A stretch of DNA of 64,000 bases from Caulobacter sp. Root1455 (GCF_001426905.1 NZ_LMFQ01000003.1:62001-126000); one strand, 5' to 3'. Shown: positions 10,670-20,301, counted from the first letter of the stretch. Notes: generated from the sequence alone by a model not told the origin. Translations and numbers: made by a program.

Positions 10670-13495
10670 ATGCCCCGTCGCCTTCGCCCCACGCCCCTGG
10701 AACACGTCGTCGACGGCCACGCCCTGCGGGCGCGCCTGTCGGCCGCCGCCCTCGACCTGATCGGCGACGAGGCCGGCCAGCGCGCCCGCGCCATCGAGAT
10801 CCTGAAGCAGGCGCTGTTTCGCGGCCGGATGATCGCCAAGGAGCGGCTCGAGAACGGGGCCGGCGGCCTGGAGACGGCGCGGCTGCTCAGCGGGGTCACC
10901 GACGAGGTGATCACCGCCCTCTACGACTTCACCACCGTCCACGTGTTCCGGGCCCGCAACCCGACCGAGGGCGAGCGCCTGTGCCTGCTGGCCGTCGGCG
11001 GCTACGGCCGGCGCACCCTGGCGCCGTTCTCGGACATCGATCTGCTGTTCCTGCGGCCCTACAAGCAGACGCCGCACGCCGAGAGCGTGATCGAGTTCAT
11101 GCTGTATGCGCTGTGGGACCTGGGCTTCAAGGTCGGCCACGCCTCGCGGACCATCGAGGAGTGCGTGCGGCTCTCCAAGGAAGACTACACGATCCGCACC
11201 TCGATCCTGGAGGCCCGCCGCCTGACCGGCGACGAGCGCCTGGGCGAGGAGCTGAAGAAGCGGTTCCGCGACGACGTCATGAAGGGCACCGGCGCGGCCT
11301 TCGTCGCCGCCAAGCTCAAGGAGCGCGACGACCGCCAGGCCCGGGCCGGGGCCAGCCGCTACATGGTCGAGCCCAACGTCAAGGAGGGCAAGGGCGGCCT
11401 GCGCGACCTGCACACCCTGATGTGGATCGCCGAATATCTGCACCCGGTCGATCGGCCCGAGGACGTCTTCCTGCTGGAAGTGTTCGACCGCCGCGAGGCC
11501 AAGGGTTTCATCCGGGCCTTCGATTTCCTGCACGCCGTGCGCGCCCACCTGCACTTCGCCACCGGCCGCCCCGAGGAGCGCCTGACCTTCGACCTGCAGC
11601 CCGAGATCGCCCGTCGCATGGGCTATGGCGACCGCGGCGACGCTCCGGCCGTCGAGCGCTTCATGCGCCGCTACTTCCTGGTGGCCAAGGAGGTCGGGGC
11701 CCTGACCCGCGCCTTCTCGGCCAAGCTGGAGGCCGAGCACTTCAAGCACGAGCCCAAGGGCATCTCGCGCTTCCTGCCCGGCGGCGGCCGGCCCAAGCGC
11801 AAGGCCCTGGACGTGGCCGGGTTCTACGAGGACGGCGGCCGGCTGAACATCGATGGCCCGGACGTGTTCGAGCGCGACCCGGTCAACCTGATCCGCCTGT
11901 TCAAGACCGCCGACGAGCGGGATCTCGACCTGCATCCCGACGCCTTCACCACGGTGACCCGCACCCTGAACCTGATCACCTCGAAGGTCCGCCGCGACCC
12001 GCGGGCGACCGAGGCGTTTCTGCAGCTGCTGGCCTACGGCAAGCGCAGCTACCGCACCCTGACCCTGATGAACGACGCCGGGGTGCTGGGCCGCTTCATC
12101 CCCGAGTTCGGGCGCGTCGTCGCCCAGATGCAGTTCAACATGTACCACTCCTACACGGTGGACGAGCACACCCTGCGGGCCGTGGGCGTCATCGGCGACA
12201 TGGCCGCCGGCCGGCTGGTCGAGGACCACCCGCTGGCGGTCTCCATCATGCCGCTGATCGAGGACCGCGAGGCCCTGTTCCTGGCCATGCTGCTGCACGA
12301 CACCGGCAAGGGCGGGGTCGGCGGCCAGGAGAAGGCCGGGGCCCGCAGCGCCCGCAGCGCCTGCGAGCGGCTGGGCGTCGACCGCGTCAAGGTCGAGCTG
12401 GTCGCCTGGCTGGTCGAGAACCATCTGGTGATGAGCGACTTCGCCCAGAAGCGCGACGTGGCCGATCCGGGCACGGTGGCCGCCTTCGCCCGCATCGTCG
12501 AGAACCCCGAGCGCCTGCGCCTGCTGCTGGTGATCACCGTGGCCGACATCCGGGCCGTCGGCCCCGGCGTCTGGAACGGCTGGAAGGGCCAGCTGCTGCG
12601 CGAGCTCTACAACGCCACCGAGGCGGTGTTCCGGGGCGGGCGCGGCAGCGACGCCGCCGCCAGCGTCCAGCGCCACCAGGAAGCCGCCGCCGAGGCCGCG
12701 CGCGAAGCCCTGGTCGCGGCCGACCCCGCCGCCAAGGGCTGGGCCCAGGCGATGGAGGCCGCCTATTTCGGGGCCTTCTCGCAGGACGACCTGAAGGCCC
12801 ACGCCGAGCTGGCCCGCCGCGCGGCGATCCAGGGCGGGGCGGCCGCCGAGGGCCGGGTGCCGGTCGGCGCCAACGCCGCCGAGATCGTCATCGCCGCCAA
12901 GGACCGTCGCGGCCTGTTCGCGGATCTGGCCCTGGCCATCTCCTCGCTGGGCGGCAACGTCGTGGGGGCCCGGGTCTTCACCTCGCGCCAGGGCCAGGCC
13001 CTGGACGTGTTCCATGTGCAGGACGTGACCGGCGCGGCCCTGGGCTGCGAGAACCCCCGCGCCCTGCGCCGCCTGGCCGACGCCCTGGAGGCGGCCGGCC
13101 GCGGCGAGCCCCTGACCCTGGAGCCGCGCCGCGGCGGCGAGCCGTCGCGCACGGCGGCCTTTTCGATCGCCCCGACCGTGGTCATCGACAACGAGGCGTC
13201 CAACGAGGCCACCGTGGTCGAGGCCTCGGGCCGCGACCGTCCGGGCCTGCTGCAGGCCCTGGCCCGCACCCTGGCCGACAACGGCCTGTCCATCCAGTCG
13301 GCCCACATCGACGGCTACGGCGAGCGGGCGGTCGACGCCTTCTACGTCCAGACGTCCGAGGGCGGGAAGGTGGCCGACGCCAAGAAGGTCACGGCGTTGA
13401 AGGCCGACCTGCTGGCGGCGCTGGAGCAGAACGAGGCCGGGGCGCCGAACACGCGGCCGGGGCTCAAGCGGGCGCGGGCGAGCGTGGCGCGGTAG
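10670..13495 (+). CDS. glnD: GlnD, PII uridylyltransferase/uridylyl-removing enzyme
   Basis: Encodes 941 residues. GlnD senses glutamine and adds or removes UMP on PII proteins, setting nitrogen assimilation. The nucleotidyltransferase site is GGYGRRTLAPFSDIDLLFL at about residues 106-124, with its GG and DxD. The HD hydrolase domain has FLAMLLHDTGKG near residue 540. Two ACT domains that bind glutamine form the last 200 or so residues. All expected parts are present. It follows mutS, and in Caulobacter the two genes are also neighbours. Confidence 0.97.
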   Translation: MPRRLRPTPLEHVVDGHALRARLSAAALDLIGDEAGQRARAIEILKQALFRGRMIAKERLENGAGGLETARLLSGVTDEVITALYDFTTVHVFRARNPTEGERLCLLAVGGYGRRTLAPFSDIDLLFLRPYKQTPHAESVIEFMLYALWDLGFKVGHASRTIEECVRLSKEDYTIRTSILEARRLTGDERLGEELKKRFRDDVMKGTGAAFVAAKLKERDDRQARAGASRYMVEPNVKEGKGGLRDLHTLMWIAEYLHPVDRPEDVFLLEVFDRREAKGFIRAFDFLHAVRAHLHFATGRPEERLTFDLQPEIARRMGYGDRGDAPAVERFMRRYFLVAKEVGALTRAFSAKLEAEHFKHEPKGISRFLPGGGRPKRKALDVAGFYEDGGRLNIDGPDVFERDPVNLIRLFKTADERDLDLHPDAFTTVTRTLNLITSKVRRDPRATEAFLQLLAYGKRSYRTLTLMNDAGVLGRFIPEFGRVVAQMQFNMYHSYTVDEHTLRAVGVIGDMAAGRLVEDHPLAVSIMPLIEDREALFLAMLLHDTGKGGVGGQEKAGARSARSACERLGVDRVKVELVAWLVENHLVMSDFAQKRDVADPGTVAAFARIVENPERLRLLLVITVADIRAVGPGVWNGWKGQLLRELYNATEAVFRGGRGSDAAASVQRHQEAAAEAAREALVAADPAAKGWAQAMEAAYFGAFSQDDLKAHAELARRAAIQGGAAAEGRVPVGANAAEIVIAAKDRRGLFADLALAISSLGGNVVGARVFTSRQGQALDVFHVQDVTGAALGCENPRALRRLADALEAAGRGEPLTLEPRRGGEPSRTAAFSIAPTVVIDNEASNEATVVEASGRDRPGLLQALARTLADNGLSIQSAHIDGYGERAVDAFYVQTSEGGKVADAKKVTALKADLLAALEQNEAGAPNTRPGLKRARASVAR

Positions 13496-13522
13496 TTGGG
13501 GCGGGCCTCCGTCGGCTCTAGG

Positions 13523-14056
13523 CTAAGTGCTCGGATCCATTTGGTCGCCAAACCCGAGATCGAGGCACAAGGCGCTGACCGCATCGACAAACGCCTGAGC
13601 GGATTGAACTAGGCGTTCGCGTTCGGCTGCGAGTTCGGACCGTCGGAAATAGCGCTTTTCGATCTTGTCTGGGGTGGTCTTGGTCCCAGGAACAAAGCGC
13701 CGAAATTGAACTGCCATGTCGCCCGCGAGGGTGAAGTGGAACTCGCAAAATCCGTGGACCAACAGATGGCGGGTGGCTGCCAGTGCCGGATCACAAAACT
13801 CTTCGATGAGAGGGCCGATCTTGGATGCATAGGGATTGAAGGGGCCATGCTTCAACATATCGCGGACTTCGCTTGCTCGGCGTTCTAAGTTGCGTTGAAT
13901 TCGCCAACCCTCCTTGCGGTATTCGGGCACCCGCTGTGCGGCGACTGTTAGATGCCCGAGAAGAAATTCGACCTGTGCATAGCTGTTTACAATCCAGCCG
14001 CGATGCAGAGCGATTGCTTCAAGCTCGTCCTTCCATTCCTGCTTGACCTCATCCAT
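13523..14056 (-). CDS. Hypothetical protein, low-GC orphan
   Basis: Encodes 177 residues and I do not recognise it. It looks helical and soluble, with charged residues and no signal peptide or membrane segment. It opens with DEVKQEWKDELEAIALHRG. Its base composition is visibly richer in A and T than its neighbours, with many A- or T-ending codons, which suggests recent gain. Its 3' end lies 27 bases from the glnD stop, facing it. A family E palindrome starts 16 bases upstream of its start codon. Possible roles such as defence or a phage remnant cannot be judged from the sequence. Confidence 0.7.
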   Translation of the reverse strand: MDEVKQEWKDELEAIALHRGWIVNSYAQVEFLLGHLTVAAQRVPEYRKEGWRIQRNLERRASEVRDMLKHGPFNPYASKIGPLIEEFCDPALAATRHLLVHGFCEFHFTLAGDMAVQFRRFVPGTKTTPDKIEKRYFRRSELAAERERLVQSAQAFVDAVSALCLDLGFGDQMDPST

Positions 14057-14072
14057 GTGGTTCTGAGTAGCT

Positions 14073-14246
14073 CCCCATCCGCCCCGGATGGGGCCACGCC
14101 TTAAAGCCTTGGTGGATCGGAGCTCTGGCGTCTGGCCGTGTCAAGGACGGCGCGTCGCGCCGCCGCGACGAGGCCGGCCGGAGGCCGGTCCTTGACACGG
14201 CCAGACGCCAGAGCAGGCTCGCCATCAAGGTTTCAAGGCGCGGCCT
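14073..14246. repeat. Large palindromic element, family E, copy 1
   Basis: Starts with a terminal hairpin, CCCCATCC (14073-14080) against GGATGGGG (14086-14093). A long imperfect palindrome follows. Its core is a perfect 27-bp inverted repeat, 14122-14148 against 14188-14214, around a 39-base spacer. The outer parts (GGCCACGCCTT at 14093 and AAGGCGCGGCC at 14235) are also mirrored. A second copy lies at 47476-47627. No reading frame inside looks real. Confidence 0.85.
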
Positions 14247-14290
14247 CGCCGCTGGCGGATGACGTCAGGAGTGTTTCCGGCAAACGCCCA

Positions 14291-14440
14291 GTCCCTCCCC
14301 CTTGCGGGGAGGGTGGCGGCGAAGCCGACGGGTGGGGGATCGGTGCAGGGTGTTGGACGCGGGGCTTGTGCTGCTGACTCAGCAGCCCCCCACCCGACCC
14401 TGGCGCTGCCAGGGCCACCCTCCCCGCAGGGGGGAGGGAA
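14291..14440. repeat. Intergenic palindromic element, family A, copy 2
   Basis: CCCTCCCCCTTGCGGGGAGGG near the left end is mirrored by CCCTCCCCGCAGGGGGGAGGG near 14418-14438. GGGTGGGGGATC and its mirror CCCCCCACCCG lie inside. It is the same family as 504-634 and closest to the copy at 32785-32908. Confidence 0.8.
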
Positions 14441-14476
14441 GGGTTTGCGCTCAGCGGATAGCGAACGAAGTCCAGT

Positions 14477-14545
14477 GATTTCAACGCCCTGAACTTTCTC
14501 GACCCGATTTGGTCCTCACCCTTCCAAACCACCCCCATACTGATC
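14477..14545. repeat. Dispersed direct repeat, family F, copy 1
   Basis: About 68 bases, including CTGAACTTTCTCGACCCGAT and TTGGTCCTCACC, recur almost unchanged and in the same direction at 50105-50171. It is neither palindromic nor coding. In both places it lies within 100 bases of a family A element. Confidence 0.75.
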
Positions 14546-14547
14546 CC

Positions 14548-14916
14548 ACCTGAAGGCATGGGGAGGGCGCACGTACCGCGACCGATGCGGCTTTCGGGAG
14601 TGGTCGAACGGGAAGCGCTTGTCGGTGGTCTTCAGTGACAGCCTTCGCGACGGTCCTGGGCAGGTTCCTTGCAACACAGGACGAAGCCCAGGCGGCGAGG
14701 GATCGACGGACGCGGCAGGCCTGGGCTGAAATCGCCCAGGCGGTCCAGGACGCGCCAACGTCCTGCCCGTCGGGGGCCTCCATCCGGGCGGGTTAAGAAT
14801 CCGCGATCCGAAGGCTTCCGGATAACGGCCGCGCGAAGCGTCTGAACTTCGTCGAAACGGTACACATAATTGCAAATCCTCCGGGCGAGGCCCGGGCGCT
14901 TCGCACCCTCCCCATC
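14548..14916. other. Gap with hairpins, no supported gene
   Basis: No convincing gene is visible. On the plus strand GCCTGGGC and GCCCAGGC (about 14719-14742) form a strong hairpin, and CCTGGGC/GCCCAGG at about 14657-14694 forms another. On the minus strand a GGAGG lies 10 bases before an ATG at 14867, but that frame gives only 24 codons. A GTG at 14865 opens 77 codons with unconvincing codon use. A small RNA or a decayed gene is possible. Confidence 0.4.
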
Positions 14917-14962
14917 AGCTCAGCGGGTTTCCGCGTGAGGCGCGAAACCCTGCCGGTGAGCT
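14917..14962. repeat. Inverted repeat beside the membrane-protein gene
   Basis: AGCTCA (14917-14922) and GGGTTTC (14925-14931) are mirrored by GAAACCC (14944-14950) and TGAGCT (14957-14962). It lies just past the stop of the minus-strand gene at 14971-15420 and could act as its terminator, though a T run is absent. Confidence 0.5.
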
Positions 14963-14970
14963 TCGTCCCC

Positions 14971-15420
14971 CTACCGCCGATCGCTCATCCGGAACGGCGG
15001 GATCAGCACGCAGCGGGCCTTGCCGTCCACCACCCCCACCCGGACGGCGCTCATCAAGGGCGGCGCGAAATAGGCCTGGGTTCCGGGCGTCTTGACGGCC
15101 AGCAGGACCGGTCCGGTGAACTGGCAGACCGGATGCTCGCCCCAGCCTTTCGCGTCGGGCCGATGGACGCACATCATGTGGCCGACCCGGTATTCGAAGC
15201 TGGCGTCCTCGAAGGTGGTGACCTTGGCCACGCCGGGAGCGGCCACGTAGGTCGCCGCGTCGACGGTCGGGCAGGGCGGTCCGTCGAGACTCCAGGCCGC
15301 CGCCTCCGCGTCGTCGCCCTGTCTCTGCGTGACATAGATGTGAGCGAAGGCCGCCAGCCCCAGCAGCACGACGAACGCCGCGCCGAGCATCTGGCCGCGA
15401 CCGAAGATCCTGTTCGCCAT
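14971..15420 (-). CDS. Membrane-anchored hypothetical protein
   Basis: Encodes 149 residues from ATG at 15420. A second ATG two codons upstream (15426) is also possible. Longer versions would run through a family A repeat and are not credible. One N-terminal membrane segment (LGAAFVVLLGLAAFAHIYV) is followed by a domain of about 120 residues that should face the periplasm. That domain has three cysteines, the first in GPPCPTVDAATYV and the others in MMCVHRP and HPVCQF. I do not recognise the family. It lies divergent from murJ. Confidence 0.7.
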   Translation of the reverse strand: MANRIFGRGQMLGAAFVVLLGLAAFAHIYVTQRQGDDAEAAAWSLDGPPCPTVDAATYVAAPGVAKVTTFEDASFEYRVGHMMCVHRPDAKGWGEHPVCQFTGPVLLAVKTPGTQAYFAPPLMSAVRVGVVDGKARCVLIPPFRMSDRR

Positions 15421-15527
15421 GGGCATGGAAGTCCGGTTCCAGGGTTCGGGAAGGTCAAGCCTAGCGGCGCCGTGGGCGGCGCGCCAGGGCGCCGGCGGGA
15501 GGTCCGGCGACGTCGCGTCGGCGAACA

Positions 15528-15647
15528 CTTGCCCCCACCTGACCGCTTCGCGGTCTGTCCGCCCCCACAGGGGGCGGAGGGCGCGCGCACAGTCCCTCTT
15601 CCCCCTGTGGGGGAAGACGACCGCGAAGCGGTCCGTAGGGGGCAAGG
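15528..15647. repeat. Intergenic palindromic element, family A, copy 3
   Basis: CTTGCCCCC at 15529 and GACCGCTTCGCGGTC are mirrored by GACCGCGAAGCGGTC and GGGGGCAAG at about 15619-15646. Central CCCCCACAGGGGG and CCCCCTGTGGGGG hairpins lie between. The copy at 24573-24691 is the same subtype. It fills most of the gap before murJ. Confidence 0.85.
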
Positions 15648-15725
15648 AGGCGGTGCACTGGAAACCCTCCGGAAATCCCCAAACCCTCGCTTGACGGCCT
15701 CTCGCCCAGCCCCCAGAAGCCATGC

Positions 15726-17363
15726 GTGACCGACATCGCGCCCCCCGAACAAGCTCCGACCGACCCGGCCCCCGCCAAGAAGGCCGGCGGGCTGCTCAAG
15801 TCGTCGATGATCTATTCCAGCCTGACCCTGGTCAGCCGGTTCATGGGCTTCGCGCGCGACCTGGCGGTCTCGTACCGGATGGGGGCCAGCGCCACCCCGG
15901 CCGCCGACGCCTACAACGCGGCCCTGGCCTTCCCGAACCTGTTTCGCCGGTTCTTCGCCGAGGGCGCCTTCGCCGCGGCCTTCGTGCCGGCCTACGCCAA
16001 GTCGCTGCAGACCGACGGCGAGGAGACGGCCGACATCCTGGCCGCCGACGCCATGGCCACCCTGGCGGCCTCGACGATCATCATCACCGTGATCTGCCAG
16101 CTGGCCATGCCCTGGCTGATGATGCTGATCAGCCCGGGTTTTGGCTGGGGCACCGAGAAGTACAAGCTGGCGGTGCTGCTGACCCAGATCACCATGCCCT
16201 ACCTGCCGTGCATGGCCATCGTCGCCCACCTGTCGGGGGTGCTGAACGCCCGCGACCGCTTCGTGCTGTCGGCCGGGGCGCCGATCCTGCTGAACATCGC
16301 CACCCTGGTCTTCATCCTGCCCCAGACCACCGCCGTCTCGGCCGCGACCTGGGGTTCGGTGGGGGTGATCGTGGCCGGCGTCGCCCAGGCGGCCCTGCTG
16401 ACCTGGGGGGTCAACAAGTCCGGGGCCAAGGTCCACTGGCGGCTGCCGCGCCTGACGCCCGAGGTGAAGGCCCTGATCGGCAAGGCCATCCCCGGGGCCC
16501 TGGCGGCCAGCGCCACCCAGGTCAACATCTTCATCTCCGGCAACCTGGCCAGCAACGTGCCCGGCGGCCGCACCTGGCTGGCCACGGCCGACCGCCTGTA
16601 CCAGCTGCCGCTGGGCCTGGTGGGCGTGGCGATCGGGGTGGCCCTGCTGCCGCGCCTGTCGCGGGCGGTCAACACCGGCGACGGCCACGACGCCCAGACC
16701 GCCATGGACCAGGCCATCACCCTGGCCATGGCCCTGACCATCCCCGCCGCCGCGGCCCTGGTCTCGATGCCGGGCTTCCTGTCGGACGCCCTCTACACCC
16801 GGGGCCAGTTCACCACCTTCGACGCCAGCCAGACGGCCTCGGCCCTGTTCTTCTACGGGCTGGGCACGCCCGCCTTCGTGCTGCAGCAGCTGTATTCGCG
16901 GGCCTTCTTCGCGCGGGGCGACACCAGGAGCCCGATGCGCTTCGCCCTGATCTCGGTGGCGATGAACATCGGCCTGGGCATTCTGCTGTTCAACCTGGTC
17001 GGGGTGAAGGGCATCGCCGCCGCCACCGCCGTCGCCTCGTGGATCAATGTCGGCCAGATGGCCTTCGGCCTGTCGCGCAAGAACCACTACAGCCCGTCCC
17101 TGGCCACCTGGTCGCGGGTGGCGCGGATCCTGGCGGCCAGCGTGGCCATGGGCGGCGCCCTGGCGGCGGCCTCGCACTGGCGGACGCTGATCGAGGCGCC
17201 GCTGCGCGAGCTGGGCCTGCGCGGCCACACCCTGGGGGCCAAGGAAGCGGCCCTGCTGCTGACCGTGCTGGTCGGCGGGGCGCTGTATCCGCCGCTGGTC
17301 TTCCTGTTCGGCGGGGTGACGCCGGCCGAGCTGAAGGGCGTGCTCAAGCGGGGCAGGGGGTAG
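15726..17363 (+). CDS. murJ: MurJ lipid II flippase
   Basis: Encodes 545 residues with about 14 membrane segments. MurJ moves lipid II across the inner membrane for peptidoglycan synthesis. The N-terminal segment LKSSMIYSSLTLVSRFMGFARD and the following AFPNLFRRFFAEGAFAAAFVPAY are typical of MviN/MurJ. The start is a GTG at 15726, giving a short Pro/Ala-rich cytoplasmic leader before the first membrane helix; no better ATG is in frame. It should be essential. A family B palindrome follows the stop by 30 bases. Confidence 0.95.
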   Translation: MTDIAPPEQAPTDPAPAKKAGGLLKSSMIYSSLTLVSRFMGFARDLAVSYRMGASATPAADAYNAALAFPNLFRRFFAEGAFAAAFVPAYAKSLQTDGEETADILAADAMATLAASTIIITVICQLAMPWLMMLISPGFGWGTEKYKLAVLLTQITMPYLPCMAIVAHLSGVLNARDRFVLSAGAPILLNIATLVFILPQTTAVSAATWGSVGVIVAGVAQAALLTWGVNKSGAKVHWRLPRLTPEVKALIGKAIPGALAASATQVNIFISGNLASNVPGGRTWLATADRLYQLPLGLVGVAIGVALLPRLSRAVNTGDGHDAQTAMDQAITLAMALTIPAAAALVSMPGFLSDALYTRGQFTTFDASQTASALFFYGLGTPAFVLQQLYSRAFFARGDTRSPMRFALISVAMNIGLGILLFNLVGVKGIAAATAVASWINVGQMAFGLSRKNHYSPSLATWSRVARILAASVAMGGALAAASHWRTLIEAPLRELGLRGHTLGAKEAALLLTVLVGGALYPPLVFLFGGVTPAELKGVLKRGRG

Positions 17364-17393
17364 GGGGCCTGGCATTTGCCGCCGCAGAGCCGC

Positions 17394-17480
17394 CCTCGTC
17401 CTTCGACAAGCTCAGGATGAGGGCTATTTTCAGCGCCGGCGCAGTAGGAAACCTCATCCTGAGCTTGTCGAAGGACGAGG
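17394..17480. repeat. Intergenic palindromic element, family B, copy 1
   Basis: A perfect 29-bp inverted repeat: 17394-17422 against 17452-17480, with a 29-base spacer. The arm contains TCGTCCTTCGACAAGCTC. Related elements are at 48112-48190 and, more distantly, 31948-32050. The rest of the murJ-trpS gap (17481-17682) holds small GC-rich hairpins such as CCGCGCTTCCGGCGCGG, and no gene. Confidence 0.85.
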
Positions 17481-17682
17481 TTTTCGGACCAAGAACGCGA
17501 CTATCCACGGAACCTGGCGCCTTGCCCTCTCAGCCCCGGCCCGGTAACGAACAGCCATGGCTTCGATCGGTTCTTCCGCGCCGCGATGGCGCCGCTTCTT
17601 CTGATCCGTTCCGCCGCGCTTCCGGCGCGGACCGCGCAGTTGCGCGTTCGCCATACCGCTTTCAAGTACCAAGGCTGAAGCC

Positions 17683-18717
<1,035 letters not shown>

Positions 18718-18721
18718 CCTT

Positions 18722-18889
18722 GAACCCTCTCCCAAAGGGAGAGGGAGGGGCCCGCCGCGTAGCGGTGGGAGGGTGAGGGGTTAGGGACGTTCGACGGCGT
18801 GCCGGCACGCCGGCTGGCGGCGTCACCCCTCATCCTCCCACGCCGGACGGCGCGGGCCCCTCCTTCTCCCCTCCGGGAGAAGGTGTTTA
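18722..18889. repeat. Intergenic palindromic element, family A, copy 4
   Basis: ACCCTCTCCCAAAGGGAGAG, GGGCCCGCCGCG and GTGGGAGGGTGAGGGG are mirrored by CACCCCTCATCCTCCCAC, GGCGCGGGCCC and CTTCTCCCCTCCGGGAGAAG. It lies between the convergent ends of trpS and the P450 gene, and its right edge reaches the P450 stop codon. Confidence 0.75.
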
Positions 18890-20167
18890 GAGCCGCGACG
18901 GAATCCGCACCGGCAGGCTCTCATAGCCCTTCACGAAGCTGGAATAGACGCGCTTGGGCTCGCCCATCACCTCGATCTTCGGGAAGCGCTTGAGGATCTC
19001 CTCCCAGATGATCTTCAGCTGCAGCTCGGCCAGGCGGTTGCCGACGCAGCGGTGGATGCCGAAGCCGAACGACAGGTGGCGGCGGGCGTTGGGACGGTCG
19101 ATCAGGAAGGCGTTGGGGTTGTCGATGACCGTGTCGTCGCGGTTGCCCGAGACGTACCACATCACCACCTTGTCGCCCTTCCGGATGGTCTTGCCCGACA
19201 GCTCGAAGTCCTCGATGGCCGTGCGGCGCATATAGGCCAGCGGGGTCTGCCAGCGGATGATCTCCGAGACCATGTTGGGGATCAGCGACGGGTCGGCCCG
19301 CAGCTTGGCTTCCTGGTCGGGGTTCTGGGAGAGGGCCAGCAGGCCGCCGGTGATCGAGTTGCGGGTCGTGTCATTGCCCCCGACGATCAGCAGGATGATG
19401 TTCCCCAGATACTCCATCGGCGGCATGTTCCGCGTCGCCTCGCCGTGGGCCAGCATCGAGATCAGGTCGTTGCCGGGCTCGGTCGAGTTGACGCGCTGGT
19501 TCCACAGCTCGGTGAAATAGGCCAGGCACTCCATCAGCTCGGCCCGGCGCTGCTCCTCGGTGTCGACGACGCCGGCGCCCGGCACGGCGGTCGAGACGTC
19601 GGACCAGCGGGTCAGCTTGCGGCGCTCCTCCCAGGGGAAGTCGAACAGGGTGGCCAGCATCTGGGTGGTCAGCTCGATCGACACCTTGTCCACCCAGTCG
19701 AAGGTCTCGCCGATCGGCAGGCCGTCGAGGATGCCCCCGACCCGTTCGCGGATCGTGCCCTCCAGCATCGCCAGGTTCACCGGCGAGACGATCGGGCTGA
19801 CGGTCTTGCGCTGGATGTCGTGCTTGGGCGGATCCATGGCGATGAACATCGGCAGGACGAAGTCCTCGTCGAAGTTGCGGATCGTGATGCCGCCGAAGCT
19901 CGAGTCCGACGAGAACACCTGGTGGGTGGTGTCGACGGTCATGATGTCGTTGTAGCGGGTGACCGACCAATAGGGCCCGTGCTCGCTGTCGGCGCAGTAG
20001 TGCACCGGGTCCTCGGCCCGCAGCCGCTCGAAATAGGGCCAGTGGGCGTCGGCCTGGAACAGGGCGGGATCGGCGACGTCGATCTGCTCCAGCGGCATGG
20101 CGTAGGCCTTGGCCCGCGCGGCCTCCTTCTGGGCGTCGCCGGAAAGATCGATGGCTCCGTCGCTCAT
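18887..20167 (-). CDS. Cytochrome P450, CYP153 type
   Basis: Encodes 426 residues from ATG at 20167, chosen for the strong AGGGGAGGT eight or so bases upstream. An upstream alternative would add 33 unlikely residues. The heme ligand is C374 in FGFGIHRCVGNRLAELQ. The oxygen-activation helix reads GGNDTTRNS, and ExxR is present further on. The motifs and the C-terminal VKGYESLPVRI are those of CYP153 enzymes, which hydroxylate the end of medium-chain alkanes or alcohols. These need a ferredoxin and a reductase, and no gene for either lies nearby. It is divergent from the Nfu gene. Confidence 0.9.
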   Translation of the reverse strand: MSDGAIDLSGDAQKEAARAKAYAMPLEQIDVADPALFQADAHWPYFERLRAEDPVHYCADSEHGPYWSVTRYNDIMTVDTTHQVFSSDSSFGGITIRNFDEDFVLPMFIAMDPPKHDIQRKTVSPIVSPVNLAMLEGTIRERVGGILDGLPIGETFDWVDKVSIELTTQMLATLFDFPWEERRKLTRWSDVSTAVPGAGVVDTEEQRRAELMECLAYFTELWNQRVNSTEPGNDLISMLAHGEATRNMPPMEYLGNIILLIVGGNDTTRNSITGGLLALSQNPDQEAKLRADPSLIPNMVSEIIRWQTPLAYMRRTAIEDFELSGKTIRKGDKVVMWYVSGNRDDTVIDNPNAFLIDRPNARRHLSFGFGIHRCVGNRLAELQLKIIWEEILKRFPKIEVMGEPKRVYSSFVKGYESLPVRIPSRL

Positions 20168-20301
20168 GGCGACCTCCCCTGAAAACTTGGGTGTGAAACG
20201 TTTGTTTTGATCATGGAGACATAACGCGGTTCGTTTGTCACGATGACGCAAGCGGCAGCCTGGCACTTGTCCTGGCGGCTTCCCGGGTCCATTTCTCCGG
20301 C

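Noticed and set aside
7792..10914. Very long open frame antisense to mutS
   Set aside because: Typical shadow in high-GC DNA. The plus-strand MutS has all motifs and the antisense product has none.
10592..13306. Long open frames antisense to glnD and in another sense frame
   Set aside because: Low-complexity shadow translations; GlnD domains are complete in the chosen frame.
15421..15723. Longer start for the membrane-anchored protein
   Set aside because: The added stretch is a translation of a family A palindrome.
20168..20266. Longer P450 start
   Set aside because: The ATG at 20167 has a strong ribosome site. The longer leader is Arg/Lys-rich and unlike the family.
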